A DNA stretch of 64,000 bases from Oxytricha trifallax (GCA_000711775.1 ARYC01017078.1:16610-80609); one strand, 5' to 3'; shown: positions 1 through 12,176, counted from the first letter of the stretch. Numbers and translations: made by a program. The notes: a model not told the origin generated them from the sequence alone.

Positions 1-184
1 AATGATTAATATAACAAAAATTGATTTTAAGGCTACCATAATCGTTTTCAGGTTATCAAAGTTGAATTTTTCCATTCACACTATTTTGATACTGCATTTT
101 CATCTTTGATAATGCACTTTTAACTCTAGTACTTTATTTTCAACATTGGTACTTAAGACAGGCAGCATCTCTGTTATAAATGTA

Positions 185-1320
185 AGCTATTCAAATGAAG
201 AAGATTCCATATTTACAAACTAGACTGTAGCTCTTCTCGTAGTCGTAATATTTACATACATCTACTTGCTCTATAGCACTACATCTACTTTCTCTATAGT
301 ATCAGTGATAGTATCTATAATAAGAAAGCGAATGCAATAGAATTGGAGTGTAGTGGGCCCTTAGGATAATTCAGTGAAAAAATATCTTTGAAAGTAATAA
401 TGAGGAGCCATATGAGGCAAATGTTACTCATGAAGAAAATATGACACAAGAATTGAGATAAAGACAAAAGTAAGGAGGGAAAATTTGAAGAAGTAGAAAG
501 TTGTTATAATCAAATTTTTCAGAGTGACTAATGCAGGCATTTATTTCACTCGTAGTGTATTATACAATGGGCACTTAATTAACTATATAAAAGTAGTGAA
601 GAGGTCTTATATCCTGATTACCCTAATTGTAAATCAAGCTTGCTTAATTTAATAGAAAGAAAATTAAATGATAAAGGAGTTATCCTTGGAAAGCTAACGA
701 CTATAGGTGAGCTAATAGTTTAAAGTAAAATAATATTTTTAATTTCAACTAGGAATTGACACTGAAAGAAATCACTTATAAATGCAATTTCTTTTCATAC
801 ATATAATAATCCAAATACAAATTTTGAAAGTCATTCAACATTAAATTTTGAAGAAGTGAGAGAGTATACCAAGTCCAAATTCTAGACCTAAATTAAACTA
901 AGTGTAAAGAGAGAGAGTTAATATCCTTAGATAAACAACCTAGTTGGGTAAATTTTGCAATAGGATTCTGGTTCATAATATTAGCCGCTAAGAAATGATA
1001 TTGATTTTGATGCAAGTTCAGTTAGTGGCTATATTATATTTAATCGAGAATAATTTAAAAGAAACAGGAGATTCCCTGAACAATTCACTAATGGAAGAAA
1101 CTCTGAACTGTTGAGATCAGCAGTTAACATAAATCCCCTGATAAATATAGGAAATCACACTATATCATCCTCTCTCCCGAATTCTTTACTCAATCAGAAT
1201 ACTTACTACTAAGTAATTTAAAGCCCTAAGAACCTTCAAAAATTTAAAACCGTTTAGATTGATAAGAACAGTTTTTGCAGTAGATTTTTTTCCTAGATAA
1301 GATAGTATTATTGCCATTCT
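185..1320 (+). pseudogene. Decayed RING-finger membrane protein (or gene cut by tiny IESs)
   Basis: Three successive frames read like one protein. The first (185-391) holds a hydrophobic membrane segment (VALLVVVIFTYIYLL) followed by a basic stretch. The second (about 466-759) holds a RING-H2-like pattern: Cys at about 502, then CRHLFHSQCIIQW and a final PNCK. The third (760-1320) is a polar Ser/Asn/Gln-rich tail. Membrane-anchored RING-H2 proteins are usually E3 ubiquitin ligases. Several zinc ligands appear lost (only one Cys of the first pair, and PDYPNC where CPxC is expected). At least two frame changes and in-frame TGAs separate the parts, so it is either a pseudogene or several gene segments separated by very short eliminated sequences. 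No start or end was fixed. Confidence 0.5.
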
Positions 1321-4190
1321 GATTTAAGTAAGAATAATATTTATATTCTTAAATTAGTTTATAAATTTGCCTAATATATTATTTTTATTTAAAGAAATTA
1401 TTAAGAATATTCTTGAATTTAAATATATGCTTTTGAAATTATTTTATCATTATTCATAAACTTGACCAATCTTTAGGATGAAACTTCTTAATAACACAAT
1501 TATATTTTTTGCTTTGAAATTTTAAGATCCAAAAAAAGGTAAAAAATTTTAATTTCACAAATAAATAAATTTATTTATAACTTGAATAATTTGAACATCA
1601 AGTTTTAGGGATATTATCATAATTTAAAAGAATGTAACTAAGTTGAATATATAATAAGTTATATAATTCTTATAATGCCCACAAATCAAAATACATTTAA
1701 GGCAATTGGAAGTGATTTGGATTCAAGATTGTTTTAAGCCTTTAATAAACCAATCACTTGATTTAAAATAACTTAGTGAAAACAACTTAAACAGCTCTTA
1801 GTAAATTTCACAAATACCCTCAAGAATCAGCACAATACAAACCTCGACCTTGGTGCCACAATTAAAAATTAAGATTAGTAGATGAGTAGCTGATAAAAAT
1901 ATAATATAAGTTTTGAGTCCAGTCAACAGAGAAGTTCTGGGAAATTAAATAAATAATGACTTATAAAATAAAAAACATAAGATTTTGTATTAAACTTTAT
2001 GAAATTTTCTGAAAAAATATAACCTCAAACTTAAAATATTTTTTAAAAAATAGAAAATTAATTGATAAACCATGAATTTATAAAGTGTTTCAGAATTACA
2101 TAGATAATTGAAATTAAATATCTTAATTCTTTGATATTATACCTTAATTATTCTTTTATTGAGCAATAAAAATAATTGAATAATACATGAAAACTAAAAT
2201 ATTATTTTTAAGAAATACTATAAGATAAACGAGACTTTACTAAAAAGAACTTTTAATTATCTCTTCTATTTTATAAAAATCTTAATAATTATTGCTAATC
2301 TTATAATTTCATTTACTTAGGTAATGAATATTTGAGAACTAATTATGTTATTCATGCAATTATTTCAATATTTAAGAGCTTTTAAAGAATAAGTTATTTG
2401 AAATATAAATAAATACCTTAAATCACATATATAAACTACATTTTAATTATTATAAAAATTTGCTCAGTCTTCATTAATAGAAGATATTAAGTTTCCACTT
2501 CACAATTTCATTTTTTTTATATCTTTAAGTTCCAATCCGTCATTTAAAAAAATAAGTGAATTAACTAAATTGGCGTCCTGCACGCTCTATCCAATAATGT
2601 TAAGATTACTTTTTTGCCTTGGCTTAAAAAGTGTTTTATAAATTATCTAATACTCTTTATCCGAATAATGGGCACATTAGCAGTAAACTTATCTTATAAT
2701 CTACAGAATTCTACAGTTAGTATTAATCGTCGCGAAATCTGCTATATCAACTGTAAAATTAAATTTTCATTACTTTTATCAAGTAACGCTATCAATTAAT
2801 TTTAACTAAGTAATTTGTTTTAAATAGAAATGAGTTGTTTCTTCTACTTGGAAGAATATAAAATTAATGTAAATTGCCAAGAATTAGTTTGAATTCTATT
2901 ATGAAAAGAATGACTGTAAATAATGTGCAAGTTGACAAGAATAAAATACAGATGATATTCACATTATTTAAAAAAAAAGAGTTCAATATGATTTAAATCG
3001 AAATCATATACCATAATATAATTGAACTAGGCATTAATTTCAGCACAATTCTATTCGGAAATTGTAATGATTTTTTTATTCTTATTTTAATTTATAATTT
3101 CTCTTATAATCCCACCCTATTATAACTTACTTTATAATATTACCTTAAATATAGATTAATATAAATAAACAACTTTAATTTTTTTTAATAAATTAAGTGA
3201 TTCTTGTCAGGTATAAATTAATTTCACGTATTCTGAAAATATTGCAGCATTGATAAAAGTGTCATAGGAATAGGTCTTTTCATAATAATTGAGTACAGAT
3301 TAAAGGGGTCTCTCAGTCAGACTTTTTTATACAAAAAGTTTAGCTCAATTGGTTAGTGATTTTGGTAAGATATTTTATATAGTATCTATTCATTTACTCG
3401 GATTATTAATAAATTCAAAATCTTCAGAATTTTTTAATAAAGAATTATAAACAATAATTACTGAATAAAAATGATTTATTTATGTGAAACTTAACTTAGA
3501 AAATCAATTAAATATTTATATGGCATGTTTTTCAAAGAAATTATTGTAAATAATATTCTAAATTATAGATATAAATTGTTTTTAACGCAATAAAAAAAAT
3601 TTTATATGTCATTTTTATATAAATAAGTTGTTGGATATATTTTTTTATAATTTAAATTAAAATTTACAAGTATTCAAAATAAATCTATCACGAGACATTT
3701 AAATCTTGGATAATTTTTGGGGTTTATATTGCTTTTGAAAGTGCTCCCCTGAAATGAATACACAACAATTATTAAATTCTCGCTTATTTAATTGAGGTTC
3801 TGAATTTTTATTCCTTATTTTATTTTGAAAATAAACCTCCATACTTCTTACAAATTTATATTTAATAAATTTTAAATTCAAGCTTACTATATCTAAGTTA
3901 TGATAGATTTAAGCTAGGGATAAGGTTTTAAGGATAGTAATTAAAGTGAAAATAAAATATTGTATAACAAAAACATAATGTTTTGATTTTTAATACTGAT
4001 AAAATGCTATCCTCGATAATTCAGAAAGATTTAAAACATCAAAGCCCTTAATTAGTTGTTTTAATGATTTGATTTTTAGGGGGTAGTTGAAGTTATATTA
4101 GGGGAGTAGTGAAATTAGGCCAGTTTACAAAATGAGAAAATAGAAATTAGGAATTTTTAGGGTTTATATATGATGTGAAGTATTTTGACT
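1321..4190. other. AT-rich non-coding stretch with one weak coding island
   Basis: Very AT-rich sequence with no recognisable gene, typical of intergenic or eliminated germline DNA here. An open frame with protein-like composition runs from about 1750 to 1927 on the plus strand (it includes KYPQESAQYKPRPWCHNQ). It could be an isolated gene segment, but no family is recognisable. Confidence 0.4.
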
Positions 4191-4491
4191 TATCGTAAGA
4201 GCTTAGATATGGTCCAAATCTTTTTAATATAGACTAATTCAAACCTGTGCTGAATTATTGTGCGATTGCAAAACTGTTGTTTAAGAATGCTTCAACTGCG
4301 GGGAAAAATTGAAGTAAGCCCCAGAAATTATCTTAATCATGACTTATACCAAGATAAAGTAACGAGATACTCTCAGTAATTACAAAATTTGTGAAAGAGT
4401 TCTCCCGAATATGGCAAGCTCAAAGAAATTTTTGAAGTCAGTAAATGTTATTCAAGATCTCTATCTTTTAGAAATAGTACACATAAATTTT

Positions 4492-5796
4492 GGAGGTGGG
4501 GTATAAGTCGGTGCAAGTTTTTTTTCCTAAATCCGAAGTCGTTTTTTATGAAATATATTTTTCAATCATAAAAATGAATATTTAATTTTTTTTTTAGCAA
4601 AAATTTTTGATATTTTTGATAATTTTAAAAAAATTGCATGCAAAGACAAAAAAGACATTAAGATATTGTAAAAATATCTGATTCAATAATGAAAGTAATG
4701 ATTTTGATAAAAAATATAAAGAATTTAATTGAAGTACTTTAAAAAATTGGGATTCCTGAAAATGACATTAAATGTAGTGAATTCCAATAAATTATAAGAT
4801 TAAAACCAAGAATACACCAGATAAAGTTGAATACTAATGTAAACATCCATGCAGAAAAAAGATCAATTTAATCTCTATTTCTATTTAATAAACATCAGAA
4901 ACCAATATCAACATGGTACTTATTGGTATTTCATTATTTGCAATAGAATACAGTTCTTCATTGACAAAGATAAATTTAAATATTAAACAATTATAAACAA
5001 GAATTCAACCAAACATGTTTCCTAAGTTATTATAAAAAATAGCAGCAAAATAAATGGGAATTTATAATATTTAAAATTAAAAGGAAATACTCACAGGAGA
5101 TATTGAAGTAGATGAAGGTTTATTCATTCATTGGAAATTTGTCCATGTTTGAATGCTTATATATAAAATATGAGAGTTGAAAATTATTTGGAATAGTAGA
5201 AAGAGAATGAAAAAAGCAAAAGTGTTTATTGATAAAGACAGAACTAGAGATAAATTATGGGCTGTATATACAATATTATTCTTAAAAAGGATCTACTATT
5301 CATTATGACGGCTCTAGTTCATATTCAAATATGTAATTCCCATTTGCAGGATTATTCAATAAAAGGTATGTCATGAAGAATTGAAGTGATTTATTAAATC
5401 AATAATAAGATGTTGATGATGAGGATGATGAAGATAATTATGAAGATTGTCAATCTTAAGATGTTGTGATGCAAGATGATAGTGAGAATAGCAATGTAAA
5501 AAGTAAGACCTAGAAATTTTAGAGGAGCAAATTAAATTGAAAGCTTATGATTTAACTCAAAAGATATAATAAAAATATTTATAGTACAGTAAATGATGAA
5601 AACTTGAATGATTTTAAAATGGAATTCCTTTGTAGGAGACATATCTTAATCTGAGATTATTAAACTAATTATTAATTAATTATAGTTTTTATGATTGAAA
5701 AAAAATCTTTAATATACACCTGCTTAAGCTTGTTTGGAAAAAATTTTGCACCGACTTATATCTTCGAAATCTTTTTGCATTTACTTACAACCCCCC
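4492..5796 (+). mobile_element. Merlin-like (IS1016/IS1595 type) DNA transposon, decayed
   Basis: A 1.3-kb insertion. The inner terminal inverted repeats share TATAAGTCGGTGC (4502 region, and inverted near 5740-5760), and the outer edges are G-rich (GGAGGTGGGG on the left, CCCCCC on the right). The flanks carry TAAATTTT (4484-4491) and TAAATTTA (5797-5804), a near-perfect 8-bp target duplication, as expected for Merlin elements. The right end has an extra ~30 bp between outer edge and shared core. The interior carries a transposase remnant. It interrupts a TBE-type kinase relic. Confidence 0.65.
5081..5330 (+). pseudogene. Transposase remnant, IS1595/Merlin (ISXO2-like) family
   Basis: The plus strand reads LTGDIEVDEGLF, the hallmark first-Asp motif of ISXO2-like/IS1595 transposases, then after a frame change FGIVERE and AKVFIDKDRTRDKL, matching the usual 'GxxERxxKxxxxxVKDRTKxTL' stretch. 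In-frame TGAs and frame changes show it is dead. The third catalytic region is not recognisable. The Asp-rich stretch at about 5412-5440 is low complexity and may be unrelated. Confidence 0.6.
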
Positions 5797-6108
5797 TAAA
5801 TTTAAACATAGCCATTAGCAAGAGTTTGTAACTCTAGTAAAGATAATTGGTACCTCTGGATAATCTTCAAATAGTGAGCGAATTACTCTGTTTAGTGGGA
5901 TATGTGGGCAGCAGCAATAATTTTAGAGTGCGATTTGAAAAGTAGAGCTTACTTTGGCATTTAGCATTAAGAACAATTGATAAGTTTAGAAGAGAAGCAC
6001 ACAAAACAAGATGATGTATGCTCAGAAATAATGAAGATTGTAAAGAAAATAATAGTAAGAGCCACAGCATATTCAAGACAATCAGTCAAAATAGAATAAA
6101 AAACGTGA

Positions 6109-6946
6109 ATTTAGAAATCCTTAAATGCAAAATAATATATATTATCCTTACTTGAAATATTCTTACTATTTTATATTATAAATATGCTTGATTTATTAAA
6201 GAATATGAGATTTTTGTGAATTTAAGTATTTAAACGTATTTATTTTTGCCACTTAAGTACATGTTATATATAAATATTTTAAGTTTAAATCTCAAAGTAT
6301 GTTTATTTATAATTGAAAATGGAAATGTAATGTGATTTTAATTGAAATTAAGTTATATTTATTCCTATTATTAAACATTAGTAATTTAAAGAAAAGTTTC
6401 TATTACAAGTATCAAATCTTTAAAGATAAACTTTTTATAGTATTAAATTAATTATTTCCATAGAATAAATTTAATTTGATTTACTTAGAAAAGTAATTAC
6501 ATATTAAATTATAAATATATATTCAAATATTGAGATTTTAATATAAATAAATTAAATATATAAAAAATGGGCTCAAGTGATAAAAATATAAAATTTACCA
6601 CTTGCACCCATTTTAAATATAATCATATAAAAATCAAACAAAATTAAAAAAATAATTATAATAATTTTTAAAAAATGCTTTTATTTATAATTAGTCATAT
6701 ATTTAGAATTTAAATATTCGCGATTTTTATACTATTTTGACTGAATTTTTAGACGATGTGCTTTAAACACTTAAGTAGCCAATATTCAAGAGATACAACA
6801 AAGACAAGCAGAAAATAATCGTTTGATTTAATATTACTAATACTCATTAAATACATATTATTCTCTCATAAAGTCTAGGCTTTCAACAAACTCAAATAAG
6901 TTCCCAATTATCATATTAATATATAATCAATGAAATATTCAATTAA
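6109..6946. other. AT-rich non-coding stretch
   Basis: No coding signal seen. It separates the kinase relic from the telomere-like TBE end and probably includes secondary insertions, since an intact TBE has only about 160 bp between kinase stop and element end. Confidence 0.4.
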
Positions 6947-6970
6947 GGGGTTTTTGGGGGGGGGGTTTTG
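6947..6970 (+). repeat. Degenerate TBE right terminus (telomere-like G4T4 repeats)
   Basis: GGGG, TTTTT, a G10 run, then TTTTG, followed by ATT. The same arrangement (G4T4 repeats ending in TTTTG next to an A-N-T site) closes the intact TBE at 20103. The sequence just inside is degenerate. It lies downstream of the TBE-type kinase relic and on the same strand, so it fits as that copy's right end. Confidence 0.5.
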
Positions 6971-7023
6971 ATTGCTGGAGCACTACTTTTGCATAGTATA
7001 ACTAGAGCGATTGAAATTTAAAT

Positions 7024-7233
7024 ATGAATATAAACAAGACGGTAATTATTAATCGCAAAGCAGTTTCTCATGGAACTGAATGTCATAGCTCAACTTTGGA
7101 ATCCACTAAGAAAGGAAAAGTTATAAACATTGACATGGAACAAAGCTAAGACGTTTTAAACTCATATTAAGAAAAAATTTTAAGGATAAGATATACTTTA
7201 TTATCCTTAACTATATAAAAATATTTTTATTGA
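7024..7233 (+). CDS. Short coding segment, unknown protein
   Basis: ATG at 7024 opens a 69-codon frame ending in TGA at 7231-7233. It begins MNINKTVIINRKAVSHGTEC, a composition much more protein-like than the flanks. It may be the first segment of a gene continued at about 7.7 kb. No family is recognised and the 3' part of the frame may already be eliminated sequence. Confidence 0.4.
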
Positions 7234-7701
7234 CCAAAATGATAAAATTTAATGTAAATTTTCTTAATAAATTGATTAATACAAATAGATTAAGATAGTG
7301 TTTTTTTAATTAAAGGCTAAAATGTATATTTAATTCAATAAATTAGTTATTAATTCAATAGAAATAGATTGAGAAAAAAAATCACTCAAAATAAAATTTT
7401 TTAGCAGTATTGGAAAGAGATTTTTATGTAGTGGAATTAAGAATTCTTTGAAATAATAGAATAATCAATATCATAAAGATTAAATAGATAGCAATTATAA
7501 GGCTAAATAAACAAAGATATAAGATTTGATGGTATCATTCAGCATATAAAAGTTAAATTTTCAATAATTCCATAATCATTCTAGCGAAAATAATTTATAA
7601 ACTTTATTTTTTATAAGAATATTCTATTTTATTTTTAATACTTAAGCCTTAATCTTTGTATCAACCCAAATAAATCATGCGTTTATTTATTTTTTATAAA
7701 T

Positions 7702-7890
7702 AAAATACTATCAGGTTATGGGTTTGAATTTGTGAGTTGTCTAGAGAGCTCTGCAGATACTTCAAATATTTACGAAATTTCTCCAAAAGAGTTTCAAAAA
7801 CTTCCTCAAATATAAGAAGCCAAATAATAATTAATTGCATTAGAATACTAATTACTTTTGATTTATTTACTTATAGTTAAATTATCCTGA
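7702..7890 (+). CDS. Coding segment, unknown protein
   Basis: An open frame with clear coding character (GFEFVSCLESSADTSNIYE, then ISPKEFQKLPQIQEAKQQ) ends at TGA 7888-7890. A further coding-like stretch follows at about 7894-7970 in another frame (GLALKVELQRYRTVSK). It is probably one or two gene segments separated by short eliminated sequence. It may belong with the 7024 segment. No family is recognised. Confidence 0.4.
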
Positions 7891-7982
7891 GGTCTAGCTT
7901 TAAAAGTGGAGTTATAGAGATACAGGACTGTTTCTAAACTATTTTATAAAATATTTCATCATTTTCTTTTAAATTAAAAAAG

Positions 7983-8418
7983 ATATTGCTCAAATATAAT
8001 TGATTTGGGAAAATTAAATTAAAATAAATATATAAATAAATTAAATTAGTGGCAGTTGAATTTATCCAAGCCTAGACAAAATGGTACTTTTCGATAGAAA
8101 ATTCAAATTCTTTTGGACTTTACTTTTGGCGAAACTGCCTAATCGCATCACTGGAGCGAGATAATTAGACTTTAATTTGGTCATAAAAATCAACTAAACA
8201 AGTCACTCAAAATTAAAGTCGCGTTATCTCACTCCAGTGATGCGATTAGGCTGTTCCATCAATAGTAAAGTCCAGCTAATTTTGAATTCTCTATCGAAAG
8301 AACACCATATTGTCTTGGTTTGGACAAATTTAACTAACACTAATTTAATTATTTATTTATTTATTTATTTATTTTAATTTAATTTAATTTTCCCAAATCA
8401 CTTACATTTTAGCAATAT
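7983..8418. repeat. Foldback MITE, copy 1 (440-bp inverted repeat)
   Basis: Two long arms are inverted copies of each other: ATATTGCT...GATTTGGG at the left end and CCCAAATC...AGCAATAT at the right end. Inside, GCATCACTGGAG is mirrored by CTCCAGTGATGC. The same family occurs at 13711-14129 and 39166-39584 (shared inner core CTGGAGCGAGATAA and the outer TTCGATAGA stretch). No transposase lies inside. The right end overlaps the last codons of the gene at 8398-9066. Confidence 0.85.
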
Positions 8419-9066
8419 TTATTTTTAATTATCTTCATAAATTTAAGCATGCGTTGTGCTTTGCTATTTTTCTTCTTCAATATCTTAGCATTCACTTATG
8501 GCAATAAGTAGCATCTAGATGAGAACAACATCAACATGATTTCTAGATCCACTCTTAAGTATCTCTTTTAACTGACTTACTATTTCAGGAACTAGAGCAT
8601 CATAAATATCTGTGGTGCTATCCTATTTCTTGGACTAAATTTGTTATCTCTTCTATTTTGATGTTTTTTTATGACATATCAAACTAACTCCGACTTAGTC
8701 TTTAAAATAATTTAAGATATTATCTACTTTATCATTGAAGTTATATTCTTTCTGTTCATCTCCTTCCTCGTTCTACTAGTCTTCTGTTACTAAATCCTTG
8801 CAATGGGAATTGAAATGATTATCATTTTTATTAAAAACAATATTCTGTACACTTCCCTTGTAATCATGAATGGCATAGGATGTTTTTGCTAAGTTTTTAC
8901 CATATTAGTTAGTTAAATTCGAATTGCTGATTTAGTAACTTTGTCTCTACACTTACTGCTACTATGTCTAGTTGTTTTCTTAATCTTTTGAATTAGAATC
9001 TCCAGTGCTTGGAGGCTGTTGTTAAAAATTTGAATCTTAGTTCTTTAGAGAATCGTTTGAGTTCAT
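8398..9066 (-). CDS. Gln/Asn-rich protein of unknown function
   Basis: An uninterrupted 222-codon frame in the ciliate code, from ATG at 9066 to TGA at 8398-8400. The N-terminal third is disordered and Gln-rich (QQQPPSTGDSNS; a run TQQQQVQRQ coded by TAG/CAG/TAA). The middle is polar (KNDNHFNSHCK; EEGDEQKEYNF). The C-terminal part looks folded and helical (IYDALVPEIVSQLKEILKSG; HVDVVLIQMLLIAISECQDI). No family is recognised. The final codons and the stop lie in the right arm of MITE copy 1, so the expressed C-terminus may differ if the MITE is eliminated. Opposite-strand frames here are shadows. Confidence 0.75.
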
Positions 9067-10885
9067 AGTTAATCTTCTGATGCATTTAACTTAACAATTC
9101 ATTTTTTTTATTTTGCTTTTTTATTATTCATTTGGGTGTTTATTTATGGTCAAAATATCAATAATTTTATGATTTATGCAAAGAAATGCATTTATAAAAA
9201 AATTTATCAATTTAATTAGCTAACTTTAAATTAATTAAAAGTAATTTTTTAATATTTTATCAAGACTTATTATATGGTTATTGATTAATTATTGAAGAAA
9301 ATATGAAAATATTTTCTTCAATAATTTAGTGAAATAAAAAAACCAAAATAATTTGTTCATTATTTTAAGAATAAAGTTCAAACTATTTTTAAGGTATTAA
9401 TTAATTTAATTTATGCTTAATGTATAAGATAAAAGTAATAAATTAAATTTTATGAAGTTTAAGTCTTGAACAAATAATTATTATATTTTTGATGAAATTA
9501 AATTCTCAATAGAAATTCTTTAATTTCAAGTATAAAAAAAGGGATTAATTGTTAAAATAATTTATTTCAATTAAAAAACATAATAAAAAATTATCGTTTT
9601 TAACTCAAATAATGCCAAAGTCCAAATTTATACATTTTAATTTTAAAAAAAACACTTATATCTTTAACTAAAAAACAAAAAAATAGATTCTTAAATAAAA
9701 ATAATAATTCTAAACAATTAAATTACGTTGGTTTCTATTTCCTATTTTTAATTAACCCAATTATAAACTTTGATTAAGCATACTCTATTAATTAAAAGGG
9801 ATTTAAGAGCTTTTAATTGTGTTATGGTAAAATAAATTTAATTATAATGATTATCTACTTTAGTCTTGGCTAGATTAATCTGAATGTTCAGCATTCATTT
9901 TTACTCTCATTCCTTTAATAATAAATAAATATTTGTATAAATAAATTAGCTTTATAGATTTTTTATATCAAATTTCTGTATAATTAAAAGGCAATTCTGT
10001 ATCTTTAAGTAATTATTATTACTTTTCTCAATTTTCATAGATAAATATAATAAATTAATATATTTATTCGTTTTTTTTTATTTATTTGATTATTATAATT
10101 TTCAACAATCCAAGTCTCAATAAATATTCTTTTGAGAGAGTGAAAATTATTCTTATAAAATAATTCATAAATAAATGAAAAATACAATTTATTTGTTAAT
10201 ATTAAAAGATTAGAGCAAACATTTTAAACTATATTTTTATATAATTGTTAAGATTATTTAATTATAATTATTCTTACGATTGAAATTACACATAATTACT
10301 TATTTTAAAATTGAATCAGCATTATTATATATTTAAAATTAAGTCAAGTAAATTATAGAATAATATTATAAAGAGCGCATTTAGAGAAAAAAATTCATTA
10401 TTTTTATCTCCTTATCAAATATAATTATTATATTCAAACTTGATTTTATTCAAAAACTCTAGTCTCAAAAAAATTTGAATTTACCTTGACTTTTATCAAT
10501 AATATTGCTCTTATTTTGTAGATTTGAGTTACTAATGAAATTAAAAATCGTAATTAATTAACAATAATTAATAAATGTGGTGGCTGGTATATTATTTTTT
10601 AGCATTCCAAATCAAACAAAATACATTTTGATTAATAGATTGAACAAAATAAATGTATAATTCTCTTCAAATAAAAATAATAAAAATACTTTTCGTTACA
10701 ATTATTTCATATTACCACCATTATAACGCCTTTATATAATTTTTAAACATATATAATTTTATTCGTATTTTACTAATACTAAAATTTTAATAAAAATAGG
10801 AATTATTTATATTAAAAATATAATTTCAATGTTACTGTATATTTATTTTAACTCTCTCTCTTTCTCTTCCTTGAAGTGTAGTAGA
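9067..10885. other. AT-rich non-coding stretch
   Basis: Extremely AT-rich, with no coding signal, RNA gene or clear repeat seen. Confidence 0.4.
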
Positions 10886-10891
10886 AATACG

Positions 10892-10981
10892 AAATCATGA
10901 TAAATAGGTTTATAATAAGAATAAGTACTTTGATTCTTGTAAATCGACTTATTATATTTATGGCTACAATAATCATGATTT
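10892..10981. repeat. Imperfect inverted repeat upstream of the TBE-like element
   Basis: AAATCATGATAAATA at the left is mirrored by ATTTATGG...ATCATGATTT at the right, with ATAATAAG/CTTATTAT inside. It lies about 55 bp before the TBE-like transposase ATG, so it might belong to that element's end, but no telomere-like repeats are present. Confidence 0.4.
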
Positions 10982-11035
10982 ATATTTTATGATATATAAT
11001 AATTTAATAATTCTATTAATAAAACTTGCACAAGA

Positions 11036-12176
11036 ATGAAATCACTCTCAAACCCCTCAATTAAAGATAAAGTTGATCGCTATGTCTTGTTGTTGAGATA
11101 TGGAACGACTAAGCCTAGTATAAATGCCTATGTTGATTCACACACTGAAAGACATTTCAAAGGTATTAAGGGTTTCCATAAGATATGTCAGACAGGTGTG
11201 CTCAAGGTAGAGTGAGCTACCAAGCTAAGCCATGCCAGGCAAGCGAAAACGGAAGTCAAAGTTGCATGCGAAAGAGATTAACTACTTAGTCAGTGAATAA
11301 ACATTGGATGAGCAAAAAGGGCTGTCTCTCAATACAAGGGCAAACTTTTCCATAGAAAATTCCCAGAATATAAAATATCCCCTCCTAAATTCAATATATC
11401 TACCAAAGGTTCAAGATCAAATTCAAAGTCATGAGAAGCACATACATTATAAGCAAGTCTAAACAACAAGCTATTTAATAATAACGATAAGAAAAGTCTG
11501 CTCTACTTCTGGACATGGTAGCTCAGAGTAAGAAAATTATATACGTTGACGAGGTTTTCTTTAAACCTTACTAGGTAGAGTAGCATGCATGGGCTAGGCC
11601 ACTATAAAACTAAAAAATCTCAAAAGTAGGCTTAAAACTGAAGACTTTCGCTGCCATAGTTGCTATAAGCAGGGAGTCTGGACTGGAGGGTTATTTTATA
11701 AAATAAAAATCTATCAATTCAGCTGACACCTCAGCTATGATTGACAATCTTCACACATAGAATTAATAACAAGATGTTGCAATTTTTTGGGACAATCTAA
11801 CATAGCACCTAGAAAGACTGTCCAGAATAAAATAAAAAGTTACAACTGGATCTGCTTGTTTAACGCCCCATACTCGCCAGAATTCCATTGTATAGAGGAA
11901 GTCTTCTCCCAATTAAAGAAAAAGTACAAACGACAGATGATATCAAATGGCTTCAAAGTGGGGGACTTAGCATATCAATTTTATAAAATAAGCAATAGAG
12001 AGTGTTTAAACTTAAACAATAAGAAATAAAATAGATAGGCACTTGAACAAGATGAAATATTATTTATAGAATAATAGCGTAAAAGGCTGAACGCAGTTAT
12101 AACAGCAAAATAATAGTGGTTCATTCCATGGAATCATTTTCGGGTACCTTTTCTGACTGTGTCTCTTGAGTCATGA
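11036..12176 (+). pseudogene. TBE-family DDE transposase, frame-disrupted
   Basis: ATG at 11036 begins MKSLSNPSIKDKVDRYVLLL, aligning with the N-terminus of the intact TBE transposase (both have an L-L-x-R-Y-G stretch). Downstream pieces in shifting frames match it: LFHRKFPEYKISP (compare MFHRQFPELHISA), a first catalytic Asp in IIYVDEVFF, a second in FWDNL, and the Glu region NAPYSPEFHCIEEVFSQLKK (compare NVPYSPQFNGIELYWGLLK). At least four frame changes and several TGAs are present. The last frame ends at TGA 12174-12176, overlapping the convergent 22-kDa-like gene by about 56 bp. Confidence 0.75.

Larger units (their letters stand above)
4205..6108 (+). pseudogene. Relic of a TBE-type 57-kDa kinase gene, split by an insertion
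   Basis: The left part (to about 4490) ends in a stretch matching kinase subdomain VI (VIQDLYLLEIVH, compare GIEELYTLGYVH in the intact TBE kinase at 18.5-19.9 kb). The right part (5805-6108) continues with an Asn-Ile after the lost K-P-E, then GTSG (compare YGTPGY) and WDMWAAAIILECDL (compare WDVWALAAIIAECDM). The insertion sits exactly between VH and the following catalytic-loop residues. Two frame changes and the lost catalytic Asp-Leu-Lys make it non-functional. The similarity to the nearby TBE kinase, and a telomere-like TBE end at 6947-6970, suggest this is what remains of an older TBE copy. No zinc-finger part was found upstream. Confidence 0.6.

Noticed and set aside
3335-3420. tRNA-like string AGCTCAATTGGTTAG (D-arm-like)
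   Set aside because: No acceptor stem pairs, no credible anticodon stem and only a weak T-loop-like TTCAAAATC; probably chance or a fragment.
8449-8988. A plus-strand hydrophobic 'membrane protein' frame starting ATGCGTTGTGC
   Set aside because: It contains a TGA, and the opposite strand is a clean 222-codon frame with much better protein composition; the hydrophobic frame is its T-rich shadow.
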